DNA of 64,000 bases, taken from Solea solea (Eukaryota > Chordata > Actinopteri > Pleuronectiformes > Soleidae). The stretch covers positions 4,941,302 through 5,005,301 of the forward strand of contig NC_081138.1 in assembly GCF_958295425.1 (NCBI RefSeq). Direction: 5' to 3'. The notes beneath the pieces were generated by a model. That model was not told where the DNA came from. It did no database searches and saw nothing but the letters and a program-made list of their open reading frames with translations. Numbering within the stretch: position 1 is the stretch's first letter; every line of letters starts with the position of its first letter. The position numbers and the translations under genes are program-made. Of the stretch, positions 53,804 to 64,000 are shown piece by piece.

Positions 53804-56800
53804 TCAAACCATAAACTGTGATCCAGAGTCCTTCCAGAGGTTGGTCTCTCCAAAGTTCGTGTTCCTCCTCTTACACTGGCGGCAGCGCTTGTACTGTACA
53901 AGCTGATCTACCAGGAGGTGACCAGCAGACCTGACCACAGGGAGACAGAGGGACAGATAAATGATGTACCGTCAGAGAATAATGATAAAGTCATGTCAGC
54001 AACAAGGGGAATCATCTCAGGTTTAACAGAGTTTAACAGCAATCAGTCTTGTGAGTATCATGATTTAATGAAGCCAAATGTAGAAGATCCTTTCCTTTCT
54101 ACACGATCCTTTTGTTGAAAGAGAAATTATGAACTAAGGACACTGAAGGGTAAAGGGCCTGGGATACTCCCATGCACAGCACATGTGGACCCAATGCCTC
54201 ATCAACGCACGCAGCCCAGATTTTGGAACCGCGTGTTGGAGAGCGCGTGCACAAACTGAATTGAAGTATTAAGCCCCGCTCACCAAGCAGAAAAAACATT
54301 TCGACAACAGAAGTAGTCGCCAAGGGTAGTCATCCGAGGCTCAACCTGGCAACCCTCGAACCGGCTGACACCCCGACTCCCCTGCCCGACGGGCCTTTCA
54401 GCTTTGAGCCGCTCAAACCCGACATATCCGAGGGAGCTGTAACGTTGCTCTCTTCTTCTTTGGTTGGAATGCGTCTAGACTTGTACCGCCACCCGATGGT
54501 GAAGTGGGATGCTACCGCACCCTGACGCGCGAGGATACCAGATTCCGTGGTAGGCGACGTGCAGAAGTATACCAGGGCCTTAAGTGATGGACCTGCAGAG
54601 GTTGACCATTTGCTTTGTGTAGCTTAAAGGTGCAGATAGGAACTTTTATTAAAAAAACTAAAATCATTAGTTTCTGAAGGCACTGCATATTATAGAAAGT
54701 CTGTGCGATATGCAGAATATCTGCTCTGGCTCCACCTACTAAGGTGATTTGCAAAATCATAGCAACAGTAGCAATGTCATTGTTTGTGTATGTGTGATTA
54801 CATGTGGCATCTGTTTTATTCATATATGGTAAAGTAGCTTTATGTTAGGTTATGTTAAATCATGGGACAAATATTGTGGAACCCCAGAACACTCGTTGCT
54901 GTGCCTGTTCCATTAGCCTCTGCTAAGCTAACGCAACCATCCACAGTGTCGATATTCAGCCATCTGACCAGTGACCAGTGAACATAAACGCTGCACACAC
55001 CTCAGGAAGCTTCTCTCCTCTTCCTCTCGTTGATGTTTTATCTTCGCACTGCGTCTCCACTCGTCTTCTAGTGTCTTACTGATGTCCCGTCTCCTCTCAG
55101 AGTGATTCATACGGTCCAGTATTAGTCTGTATAGTGAACACAAATATTTCAACTTCCCTGTGTGATCGTGTGTTCCCCACCCGCATTAACTCACTCGGTT
55201 TTGTTGTATTTCAGCATTTGTCTTTCTTTCTCCAGCTGTGCCTGGCGGTTGTGCAGTTCTTCCCCTTTCCTCTGAGTGGCAGCACTGAAATTTACATGGA
55301 AGAGCTGCAAGATAATAAATGACATCGTAAGAGTTCACTGTAGTAGACAAGTTACTAAAAACAGTAGGAAGTATAAAATCATCACTGATTTCACATGAAA
55401 ATATTGTACTTTTTAGTTCACATTTATCCAAACTGTATTAGTATTTACTTCGCAGGGCACAGAATGTAAGATTTACAATATTTTATTTATTTTTTAATAC
55501 AGTTTACTGATTGCTTCCACGATTTAGCATGCTTGCATATAACATGACAAAGCTCTTAAAGGACCAGTTTGTAAGAATTGGTGACATCTAATGGTGAGAC
55601 TGTAGATTGCAACAGACGGACGACTCCTCTGCCATTTCCTTGTTTTTCCATTTATGTGGGTCGTGCCACATGCAGCCTCCACCGTTCAAGGCCATTGCCA
55701 TATACAGTATATAAAAGACTTATTCTAAGGCTATAAAAACTAAATGATTTTTCATTTTAAAGCAGTTCTACACCAATACAAACACATTAATGGATAGTAT
55801 GTTCAATTGCTGCTAATAAATCACCCTAAATGTGACACACTGGATCTTAAAAGATCTTGATTTATGGAAGCAGTAGTAAAGTGAGGGTTACCTTCTGTGC
55901 CAGCTCTCGGCTCTCTGTGTTGCTGACTGCAGTCTGACAGCGAGGGAACCCAGAGTTGTTAGTCCGGCACTGTGGAGGGTCTGTGTGCTTCCTTTCCTTC
56001 ACCTTCAAGACACAACACACTTATTTTTCATTTCATGAAGAAGTCATGAACATGTGTAGATCCTGTTTTGGACAGCTTAATCAGAAGTGACATATCTGTA
56101 TTGCCTTTAGATACATCAGTGACTTTTTGAGAAATACTGAGAAAAATTACAAGATATTCCTAAAATTTTACAGAGTAGAGTTTCGCTGGAACCCAATATC
56201 AAGGCTAATCCTTGTGCTTGTTAAATTACTTTCTTTTAATTAATTGTTGTTTAATTAATTAATTAATTAATTAATTGTTAATCTAGTTTATCAAAACATT
56301 CATTCATTTCTTTATATACTATATCCATTTCCTCTAGAAATATATGTCTTTTTTTTATTTATTCCATTTTATAATCTGATTATGGGCTTCCTTCTTGTGC
56401 TTTATGAAAATCCCTTCTTTATACCTCTTTTTGAACTGAATCACGCTTGTAAATTGGTAATTAATTAATTTATAGAAAAGGTTTGCAACTCTCATTCCTT
56501 CAGGTGCAAAACAATCAAGAAAAAACAACACTATTTATTACGATAATGTCAAACTTAATATATTTTTACGACAGAAAACATGAGACGTAATGAGACAGAT
56601 TACGACACGACAGATTATTGATGTCTTTGTACTTTTGCTTGTGTGACAAAACATGTGAACACTGGCTTTACATTTTTCAGTCTGCACTCGTGTCCTTGGC
56701 AGGCAGGATGGGCGGTTGCCTCCCTACTACCTTCCTTTGAACTATGACCTTCCTTATCCTGAACCCCGCATTTGGAAATCCCTGATTTTATTTCAGTGTT

Positions 56801-59800
56801 GAGATTCTGCTAAAATCAGCACTATCTTAAAAAATGCAGATAGGAACAGAATCTCTCTATAAACTAAATCCTACTGAAAACTCCATTAATCACCAAGGTA
56901 AATAATTGCATTAAAATTACCACGTATTCACCATAACCAATATATTATTCCAACATTTGGTAACTTTTGTAACCTTTTGTAATATCGTTTGTCGATTGTT
57001 TGTTAGTCCACCTGAATTATTCATAACACTGTATTTCATTGCTTGGTAGGTAGATTAGTTGGTTGTTTGACTGACTAGTCGGTTGGCTGACTGATGAACT
57101 GGTTGATTGTTGGCTGGTTGGTTATTTGACTGATTATTTGGTTTGCTGGACTGGTTGGTTGACAGTTTGTTGGATGTTTGACTGACTAGTCGGTTGGTTG
57201 GCTACCTGAACTGGTTGGTTGTTTTAGTGACTTGTTGGTTGGATGTTTGACGGACTAGTTGGTTGGCTGACTGGTGAATTGGTCGGCTGGCTGTTTTAGT
57301 GACTTGGTTGGATGTTTTAGTGACTAGTTGGTCGGTTAGCTGATCGATGATTTGGTTAGTTGTTGATTGGTTATTTTCATGACTTGTTGGTTGGATGTTT
57401 GACTGGCTAGTTGGTCGGTTGGCTGATTGATGAATTGGTTGGTTGGTTGTCTTAGTGACTTGTTGGTTGGATGTTTGACTAACTAGTTGGTCGGTTGGCT
57501 GACTGGTGAATTGGTTGGTTGTCGTTGGCTGTTTCAGTGACTTGGTTGGATGTTCGACTGACTAGTTGGTCTGTTAGCTGATTGATGAATTGGTTAGTTG
57601 TGGATTGGTTGTTTTCGTGACTTGTTGGTTGGATGTTTGCCTATCTAGTTGGTCGGTTGGCTGACTCGTGAATTGGTTGGTTGTCAGTTGGCTGTTTTAG
57701 TGACTTGGTTGGATGTTTGACTGACTAGTTGGTCGGTTGGTTGATTGATGAATTGGTTGGTTGTGGATTGGTTGTTTTAGTGACTTGTTGGTTTGATGTT
57801 TGACTTACTAGTTGGTTGGCTGACTGATGGACTCTTTAGACTGTTGGTTGGTTTGTTTTTGCACAAAAAAGTGAAACAGTTTCAAAAAATACTTTGCAAA
57901 ATATTTGGTCCTTGCCTGAGTGTCCAGTGCCCTCTTGTAATGTTTAGTTCTCTCAATTTTCTGCTGGAGCTGCTGAGCCTTCTTCACAGCGATCCTAAAA
58001 CACACATATTTACAGTTTATAGCCAATAAAACACAGTGTGTACAGCAGATGATTATTTCAAATTGCCTGTGCCATTGTGTGTGTGTGTGTCATTGCTGGA
58101 GACTCACTCCTGGACCAGATGGACCTGGTCTAGATGCTCCTTGAGAAGACGCCGCTGCTGGTCCAGAGCCTCGTGCTGCTGTCGACTCTCCATCTGGCTC
58201 TGGAGATCTTTCATGTAACGCTGCTGTTGGATCCTCTTGGCAGGAGTGAGAGGCCGAGCCGGGAAGATAAATGTGGTCTAAGCAGCCCAGAGAAGACACA
58301 GAGATTCAAGAAGCCACTTAAACAAGGAGTTTAAATGAGGTGTGATTTAAAGATCCGAAGTAGTTATTGGGCCAATCAGGTTGCAGTTTTGAATATTGAG
58401 AACTGTCAGGTGCCCAGTATATGTTGTACGATTTAGGCGGTCCTCGACTGGGTGGCCTTGTTTGGATTTCTGCTGATATCGAAGTCAGTTGGAGGCAGTT
58501 CGAAATTAAAACTGTCCATTTTAAGTAATGCTCTAGCCAAACCTCACTGTCACCCCAATATAAATATGGGTAACATTTGCTTTTATTAGGGCTAGAGCAC
58601 GAATAGCAGGGGCCGACATGGCTCCAGGCACAAATTTGTGTGAGGAACCTATTGTTATCCATCAGATTATTGTTATTATTACTATTATTATATCCATGGC
58701 TTTCCAGTCATTTTTGAGACTTGAAACTTTGCACGCAGTTCAGGTCTGGTTCATATTTACATTCATGTAGAAATCAATGGAAGTGTGATTCATGGCAGAT
58801 GTTCATACATTGAACTATGCTGCACTGCAGGCTCCACTCACAGGGAAATGATGAATCTTCTCTTTCTTCTCTGACATCTGTAGGTTGAACGTAGCGACCT
58901 GTTTTGCGTGCTCGCGTTGCTCACTCCGCCTTGCCTGCCAAATGAAAACACAAAAATATCATCATCTGTTATTGAAAAGGAGTGTGATAGAAAAGGAGGG
59001 CTACAGTACTGTAAATAATAATTCATGGATTTAAAAAATCATTTGTATATTTATAAAAAAAAAAATAAATAAAGTTGTTGATCAACTTGATTGGTTTGAG
59101 TGTTTTTTTTTTTTAGAGTTGTCAGCTTCTTATATGTGAATATTTTCTGGTTTTCTTTGCTCCATTTAACAACAAAATGAATGAAACGGATCAGTTTTGT
59201 TGGGGGACACATGGTTGGTGTAGTGGTTAGCACTCTTGCCTTTGCAGCAAGAACACCTGGGTCGGAACACGGGTCTTTCTGCATGGAGTTAGCATGTTCT
59301 CCCCGTGTGTGTGTGGGTTTTCTCCGGGTTGTCTGGCTTCCTCCCACAGTCCAAAAACATGCACTATGGGGATTAGGTAAATTGGACACTCTAAATTGAC
59401 TGTAAGAGTAGATGGTTGTTTCTTTCTATATGTGGTCCTGTGATAGACTGGCGACCCCCGTGTACCCCTCCTTTTACACTATGTCAGCTGAGATTGGCAC
59501 AGCTCCTCATGTGGAGGATAAAGTGGAAGATGAGGGAGAAGATGGATGGATGATAAGTTGTTTGGTTTGTGGACAAAATAAGACATTTGAGAACATCATC
59601 ATTTCGATGTTTGGGAAACAGTGACCAACATTTTTCAGTATTTTCTGACATTTTGTAGTGATGGACTGAATATTTGTTGCTGTCCTAAATCTCACTTTGG
59701 CTTGCTGACGTGCATGTACCTCGATTCTTAATGTCACACAAACCTGTTCCTCCTCCATGCGCTGCTTGTCTCTCTGCTGTTCTCTGAACAGTAAGAGTTT

Positions 59801-60249
59801 ATCCTGAGCTTTCTCCTCAGCCTGTTGCTGCTCCCTCAGATACACTGGAACATTTCTGCGGACCCGCTGCATGCACAGGTAGCACAGCTCCTGTAGTGGG
59901 GCGAAGGCAGTGGTAAAGGTTTCATGTTTATCTGGGGTTAAAATATAAGCATTGATTTATTGATTGCACAAGTACAACGGAATTTAAACGGCACACATGC
60001 TTAGAAGTATAAAAGTTAAAAAGCTCTATTTGTATGTATGTGTATATATGTATGTATATGTGTATATATGTATATATGTATATGTATGTATGTATATATG
60101 TATATGTATGTATGTATATATGTATGTATATATGTATATATATATGCATATATGTATATATGTGTGTATATATGTATATACTGTATGTATATGTATATAT
60201 GTATATGTATGTATGTATATATGTATATGTATGTATGTATATATGTATG

Positions 60250-60286
<37 letters not shown>

Positions 60287-61915
60287 GTGTATATATATAC
60301 AGTCTATTTTATAAATAGACTGGGCTATACAAATTAACACTTACTGTATGTGCAAGATAATAAGGCAACAAAGCAAGTTGTAACCCAAGATATACAGTGC
60401 TTTACAAATTTATTAGACCACCTGTCATAACAATGAGAAAACATGAATATTTAAAAAATCTTAATCAAGAAATAATAACGTGCTTTACTATTTTTTTGTG
60501 TACATTTGAAAGTTCATGCATAACAATGATAATATAATTTTGGTTAAAGAGCTTCTACTCTAATGGTGCATTAACCATTACAGAAACATAAAAAAATGAT
60601 TTTGATATTTCCCAATGCTGTTCATTTAAAGCAGCTGTGGCTTTGGGTGGTGATCTAATAAATGTGTTAAAGACTGTTTATTGCAGCAGAAAAGGGAATC
60701 GGTCATATTGTACAATCATTTCATGGGAGTAAATATAATATAATAAAAGTGCACTAGGTTTATGCAGGATTTAGTGCATTGACAGCTACATGATATAAGC
60801 TGATAGGCCTATAATGGTATAATAAAAAACGGTGATAATATTGATCATCATTTAGAAAGTAATGACAAAATTAAAGACAAATTTGCATGATGACATATTT
60901 TATTTCCCCAATGTCGGCCACGTTTATGGGATGGTGAAGATCTAATATCGCGACATTCCTGCAGTTGTGGTTCTGGGTTCATTTGCTGGAGACCAAACAC
61001 AACATCACGAGACTGAAGCGAACCAGGGACTTCAAATATGTTAAGATTGGCTCGAGACACGGAATGCAGAGAGGCGTCTTACACCCTGCACGATCACACA
61101 CTCAAACGGTAACATCAACGAAACCAAATGTCATCTCAAGATATATATAATATCCATTAATGCAACTACATATTGTTCCTCACCTGTCCAGCTCGTTTGT
61201 GGTCAGAGCAGGTTACATCCGCACATGGTTTCTCCTGCTTTGGAACGACCTCTGTTGATGAGACGAAGGTCGTGTGTCTGGAGGAACAGAGACGCCGTTT
61301 TCTTACAGCTTACACTGTACCATTTGGATTGTTTTAATTAAAAACACCCATATACATGTCAACACAAAAGTGTATTTGAACTCTGCCAAGGCGGTCGTGT
61401 TCCTGCTGGTGTTTGTCTGTGAGCTGCATAATTCAAAGGTTAAATACAAATTTTGATGAAAATTCTTTTGGTAATGTAGGTCACGGTCCAATATGATTAG
61501 ATGTTGGCAGTGCTCCAGATATGGAAGCTTGGCAGCCTTTGCAGAGCCCTTTTTTTTTTAGTTTTTATTGCACCATATATACCAGCGGTGTCAAACTGGC
61601 AGCCCGCGGGCCATATGCGGCCCCCCAATTGATTACATGTGGCCCCCCCACTTAATATCATATTATAAAAACATGGCCGACAACCTCACCTTCTTTTAAA
61701 CACAGTGTGTAGCTGAGGCACAGCTGCCAGCGAGGTGATATAATATAATATGTTTGCTAGCAATGTTTTTATAACAGTAATAATAAGACGTTCAGTCATA
61801 ATTATCACATTATTAAATGTATTACATACAACATTCAGTAACATAATATAAATAAGCCTGTTCGGGCCCAAGCCACGAATGCCAGTAGCCGAAACGGCTT
61901 TGAGTGTGAGGAACC

Positions 61916-61973
<58 letters not shown>

Positions 61974-63813
61974 ATAATATCCGTGGCTTTCCGGTCGCAT
62001 AAATGAGCGAACTCGTCCGAGCGCGTCAATTTGTACTAGACGCATCAAAGGTGAAAAGGTTTTGCGGATTCAAAACGGCGCGGCCACGGCAACCCTCTGC
62101 GTTTTTGCGAATTTCGACCATTCGTCGCGAAACAGGAAGTGCCCCATGACCTCGAAATACATTGAGTTCCACCGAATTTCCCGAAACTTGGCGGGAAGAC
62201 GTTGTAGACCAAGACGAACAAAAAAGTCGACTGTAACCGTGGCCTCAACTCAACAGGAACTCTGCCTTTTTGAATTTTGGTGTCCATTTTGGCGGTTTGC
62301 GTAAATGAGCTGGACGCGTCAAAGACGAAAAGTTGACGAAAGGTTTTGTGGATTCAAAAGTGAGGTCAGGGAACTGCAGTCATTTGAGTTCGACACCCCT
62401 GATGAAAGGGGGCAAGGGGCTCTAATGGTTTCAGAGTACATTATAACAGATGGCTAATGTGACACAGAATATCAGCTAACACCTGCTGGTGAATGTATAA
62501 TGTAGAAGATGACAGTGTGACATCTTTGCTCTTCTGATCACAATCTGTCCCATTCTCAGTTAAGACCATAGCCATTTTTGTTACCTCTTTAGGAGCTTTT
62601 CTGGCATAAATGCTAACCTTTCTCAGGACCAGTAGTCCTCATGGAGACCAAAACCTGATCCAAGTGAGACAGAAGTTCATTTTCGGAGGAGCTGGTGAAG
62701 TTTAGAGCTAAGACTTGAATTGAAAAGTTTTGCTCAGGAAATGAATGGATGTCAACGCAGTGTCCTAAGAAGAACCTGTGTGTGTGTGTGTGTGTGTAAA
62801 CTGACAGTGCAGGGAGGTGATGACATATGAGGAATCTGTCCCACAGGTAGTTTTGCATCATTGATGGAGCTGGACTCTGCCTTGGGGCGGTAACAATATG
62901 AGACCACCACTGAGTGCAAACTGACCCTCTCCAGAGTGTGTGTGTGTGTGTTGAGCATATTTATATCTTTGTGAGGTCCACAAAAACATACAAACCTAGC
63001 TTTGTGGGTACAATTATTTGTCTGGGCCCCACAGCTTTAAAGAGCTAAACTTTTTCAGGGATAAGACATGTTTTTAGGGTTAAAATTGGGTTTAGGCACT
63101 TGGTTGTAATAGTTAAGGTTATGATAAGGGGCTGCGTGGTACTTGTCTTTTTCTTCTGTGGGGGATTTTGGAGCCAGTTCTTCCAACAAATCCGTGGCTT
63201 TTACACTGGCAGGTTGCAATTGGTGATGGGATTGAGCTTCTATCTCTTGAGGAACGTCTGTGGAGACACGTGACACCACGTAACGTAACAAAATAACGTG
63301 CACGACATCAAATATGTGCAATAACATTTCACTTAATATGACACATGTGATATAAGATCGCATATCACGCGTAAAAAAGCGTTTAGCATGCTTCAACATA
63401 TAACTGTAAAATGACATGCATATTTTAACAGAGAGCACATAGCATAATGTGCAACATGACGTAACATTTAAAAAAAATATATATATGTAATTAATGTACA
63501 GTATCTCTCTATCCTTCTGTATCTGAAATTACTGTCCACCATTTGACTCTAAACCTTCAAAGATTGTAATGTTCATTTCTGATCCTTACTGAACCTGAAC
63601 CCTCACTGTCGGCATTGTGCAAATGTCTTTTTTTTCACCTCCTGCATTCCTGACGTCTGAAGCTGGGGACGAGCACCGTCCATCATGATCAGCAGCTTTG
63701 TCCGGGAGCTGAGGGGAGCAGACAGTTGGCAGACCGACATTGTGTTGGGCAGTTCCAGTCCTCTGAATCCTGGACTGTCCACCAGACAGCAGAGACACAC
63801 TGCTGCCAGGTCT
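53804..63813 (-). CDS. ccdc81: Coiled-coil domain-containing protein 81, eleven 3' coding exons (partial)
   Basis: Centrosome-associated protein. The N-terminal HU-like DNA-binding-fold domains (family knowledge) must be encoded beyond 64000. Exons, 5' to 3' on the minus strand: 63813-63639, 63257-63143, 61277-61184, 59890-59744, 58934-58842, 58277-58108, 57994-57916, 56002-55892, 55304-55195, 55126-55001, 53930-53804. All phases agree, giving 448 residues and a TGA. The order of motifs follows human CCDC81: [45 protein letters not shown], then [29 protein letters not shown] and the cysteine-containing end [19 protein letters not shown]. The middle is strongly charged, Glu/Gln/Lys/Arg-rich coiled coil. 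The intron after 57916 uses a GC donor (CAG|GCAAGG), and exon 63143 has a weak GTACCA donor. The first two exons encode poorly conserved, Ser/Pro-rich sequence and rest mainly on phase and splice sites. Confidence 0.95.
54151..54583. mobile_element. MITE with GGGCCTGG...GATACT ends, in the last ccdc81 intron
   Basis: Left TAAAGGGCCTGGGATACT and right AGTATACCAGGGCCTTAA are imperfect inverted repeats. The interior is GC-rich compared with the surrounding intron. No transposase domain is recognised in its frames. Confidence 0.55.
54627..54920. other. Intronic sequence with a TTAAAGGTGCAGATAGGAAC module
   Basis: A related TTAAAAAATGCAGATAGGAA occurs at about 56827 in another ccdc81 intron. It may be a repeat but its boundaries are not clear. 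Confidence 0.35.
55555..55857 (+). mobile_element. CCAGTGTGTAAGA-type repeat, near-complete copy
   Basis: Starts TTAAAGGACCAGTTTGTAAG and ends GTGACACACTGGATCTTAAA, imperfect inverted repeats. It contains CTAATGGTGAGACTGTAGAT. About 300 bp, non-coding, in a ccdc81 intron. Confidence 0.7.
56010..57040 (-). other. ccdc81 intron, AT-rich part
   Basis: Holds a (TTAA)n run at 56249-56277. No exon is seen. Confidence 0.6.
57046..57850 (+). repeat. Minisatellite of ~80-bp period, GGTT-rich
   Basis: GGATGTTTGACTGACTAGTT-like anchors recur at 57172, 57241, 57310, 57393, 57469, 57548, 57631, 57711 and about 57794, i.e. spacings of 69-83 bp. Each unit also carries a TTGGTCGGTTGGCTGA and a GAATTGGTTGGTTGT segment. 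The array is built from GGTT/GACT quartets and lies in a ccdc81 intron, ending about 65 bases from the exon at 57916. Confidence 0.9.
58580..58800. repeat. Modular repeat start segment (family of 40450 and 61855)
   Basis: GGGCTAGAGCACGAATAGCA, TGTGAGGAACCTATTGTTAT and CCATGGCTTTCCAGTCATTT match 61865-62000 and 40478-40500. It is truncated before the CAGGAAGT boxes. Confidence 0.6.
59090..59680. mobile_element. AATCGATTAAT-family copy (reverse) split by a SINE
   Basis: Left part has GTCAGCTTCTTATATGTGAA and TATTTTCTGGTTTTCTTTGC. The right part resumes at TTTGGTTTGTGGACAAAATA, AGACATTTGAGAACATCATC. The order matches the reverse copy at 22560-22690. Confidence 0.7.
59201..59551 (+). mobile_element. 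Full-length tRNA-headed SINE nested in another repeat
   Basis: Head GGTTGGTGTAGTGGTTAGCA and GCAGCAAGAACACCTGGGTC; body TGTTCTCCCCGTGTGTGTG, CTTCCTCCCACAGTCCAAAA; tail TGGAGGATAAAGTGGAAGAT with a GATGGATGGAT end. The flanks GATCAGTTTTGT (59189-59200) and GATAAGTTGTTT (59552-59563) look like a decayed target duplication. Confidence 0.8.
60028..60303 (+). repeat. ATGT/ATATGT compound microsatellite
   Basis: About 275 bases made of TATG, TATATG and TGTG words. A ~40-base block with GTATATGTATGTATGTATAT recurs several times. Its six-frame Tyr/Ile/Met/Cys-rich frames are artefacts. Confidence 0.95.
60310..61180 (-). other. ccdc81 intron, no feature recognised
   Basis: AT-rich intronic sequence between exons 61184 and 59890. 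A palindromic repeat remnant is possible near 60390-60670 (AAATTTATTAGACCACCTGT ... GTGATCTAATAAATGTGTT). Confidence 0.45.
61855..62365. repeat. Modular repeat with CAGGAAGT boxes, copy 2
   Basis: Start GGGCCCAAGCCACGAATGCC, GTGAGGAACCTATTATTATT, then GTGGCTTTCCGGTCGC. Boxes: GCGAAACAGGAAGTGCCCCA, TGGCCTCAACTCAACAGGAA. The phrase AGCGCGTCAATTTG parallels AGCGCGTTCATAAA in copy 1. Confidence 0.65.
61917..61980 (+). repeat. (TTA)n microsatellite
   Basis: About 18 TTA units followed by ATAATAATAT; it sits at the fixed position where the modular repeat has a short (TTA)n in other copies. Confidence 0.95.
62590..62830 (+). repeat. Dispersed repeat, partner of 38128-38300
   Basis: GGCATAAATGCTAACC, AGGACCAGTAGTCCTCATGG, AGAAGTTCATTTTCGGAG, a (GT)n run and AGTGCAGGGAGG occur in the same order. 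It is in a ccdc81 intron. Confidence 0.6.
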
Positions 63814-63879
63814 CTGGAGTGGCAAAAAAAGCAACGTTATACAAGCAAATGTGCTCTTCCTGATAGTTAATAATACATT

Positions 63880-64000
63880 TTTATTGGATTAGATTACATT
63901 TATTGGGGAAATTCACTTGTTACAGCAGCATAAGGGTCCAGAAAAGAAAAGTGTATATATATAGAATAACACCTCAAAGTGCATAAAAAAAGGTACACAG
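63880..64000. mobile_element. TTTATTGGGGAAATTC-type retroelement end, cut by the window edge
   Basis: ACATTTATTGGGGAAATTCA and CTTGTTACAGCAGCATAAG are typical of a fish LINE/SINE terminal module; a weaker relative is at 42137-42245. Confidence 0.5.

Larger units (their letters stand above)
61583..62401. mobile_element. CAGNGGTGTCAAAC-type element containing the modular repeat
   Basis: Left end CAGCGGTGTCAAACTGGCAG and right end AGTTCGACACCCCTG are imperfect TIRs. There is no clear 8-bp duplication. From about 61855 to 62365 it holds the modular CAGGAAGT repeat, so the second may have inserted into the first. Confidence 0.55.

Noticed and set aside
54099..54323. 74-codon minus-strand frame
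   Set aside because: It overlaps the GC-rich MITE in a ccdc81 intron and breaks no known family pattern; probably chance.
57046..57850. CRISPR-like regular repeat array
   Set aside because: Units are diverged, contiguous and lack unique spacers; this is a vertebrate intronic minisatellite.
59928..60340. Five long Tyr/Ile/Cys-rich frames on both strands
   Set aside because: All are translations of the ATGT microsatellite.
63050..63125. Telomere-like TTAGGGTTA words
   Set aside because: The stretch is short and irregular, of a kind common in fish interspersed repeats, not an interstitial telomere array.

Overview
The window is nuclear DNA from a teleost fish. The evidence is four vertebrate-type, intron-containing genes with GT-AG introns, AATAAA poly(A) signals and a CpG-rich promoter. 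They sit in AT-rich sequence full of fish-type interspersed repeats: tRNA-headed SINEs, an L2/Rex1-like LINE, hAT-type and TTAA-type MITEs, and many microsatellites. There is no sign of bacterial, phage or CRISPR sequence. Most long open reading frames here are chance readings of repeats or shadows of exons. Coding sequence was called by reconstructing exons with matched splice phases.

Left part (1-20.7 kb, plus strand). The last two coding exons of an angulin-family gene, most likely ildr1, lie at 861-1499 and 1666-1704 and end in the C-terminal tail -SVVI. About 2.2 kb further on, a CpG-rich promoter and non-coding exon (about 3.95-4.16 kb) start tmem39a. Its eight coding exons run from 11459 to 19345 and give a complete 493-residue ER multi-pass protein. 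Introns 1 and 8 of tmem39a are large and full of transposon remnants.

Middle part (20.7-26.2 kb, minus strand). prss23, a secreted trypsin-fold serine protease, is complete: a tiny first coding exon at 25881-25906 and a large second exon at 23567-24740, 399 residues in all. It converges tail-to-tail on tmem39a.

Right part (26.2-64 kb). About 27 kb without a recognisable gene is a mosaic of transposable-element copies, including a broken LINE with reverse-transcriptase motifs at 46.0-47.2 kb. It is followed by the eleven 3'-terminal coding exons of ccdc81 on the minus strand (53804-63813), whose 5' part lies beyond the window. Ccdc81 introns hold an ~80-bp-period minisatellite, a long ATGT microsatellite, nested SINE insertions and one GC-AG intron.

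The genes do not form a pathway: a tricellular-junction protein, an ER autophagy/trafficking regulator, a secreted protease and a centrosomal coiled-coil protein. The combination is informative as synteny. From memory, human TMEM39A and ILDR1 are on 3q13.33, while PRSS23 and CCDC81 are on 11q14, so the window seems to span a junction between two ancestral blocks. I found no convincing new biological system. The best second-look items are intact MITEs with perfect target-site duplications, nested insertions, a three-copy modular repeat family I cannot classify, the minisatellite, the GC-AG intron, a minimal uORF in tmem39a and a duplicated decapeptide in the angulin tail.
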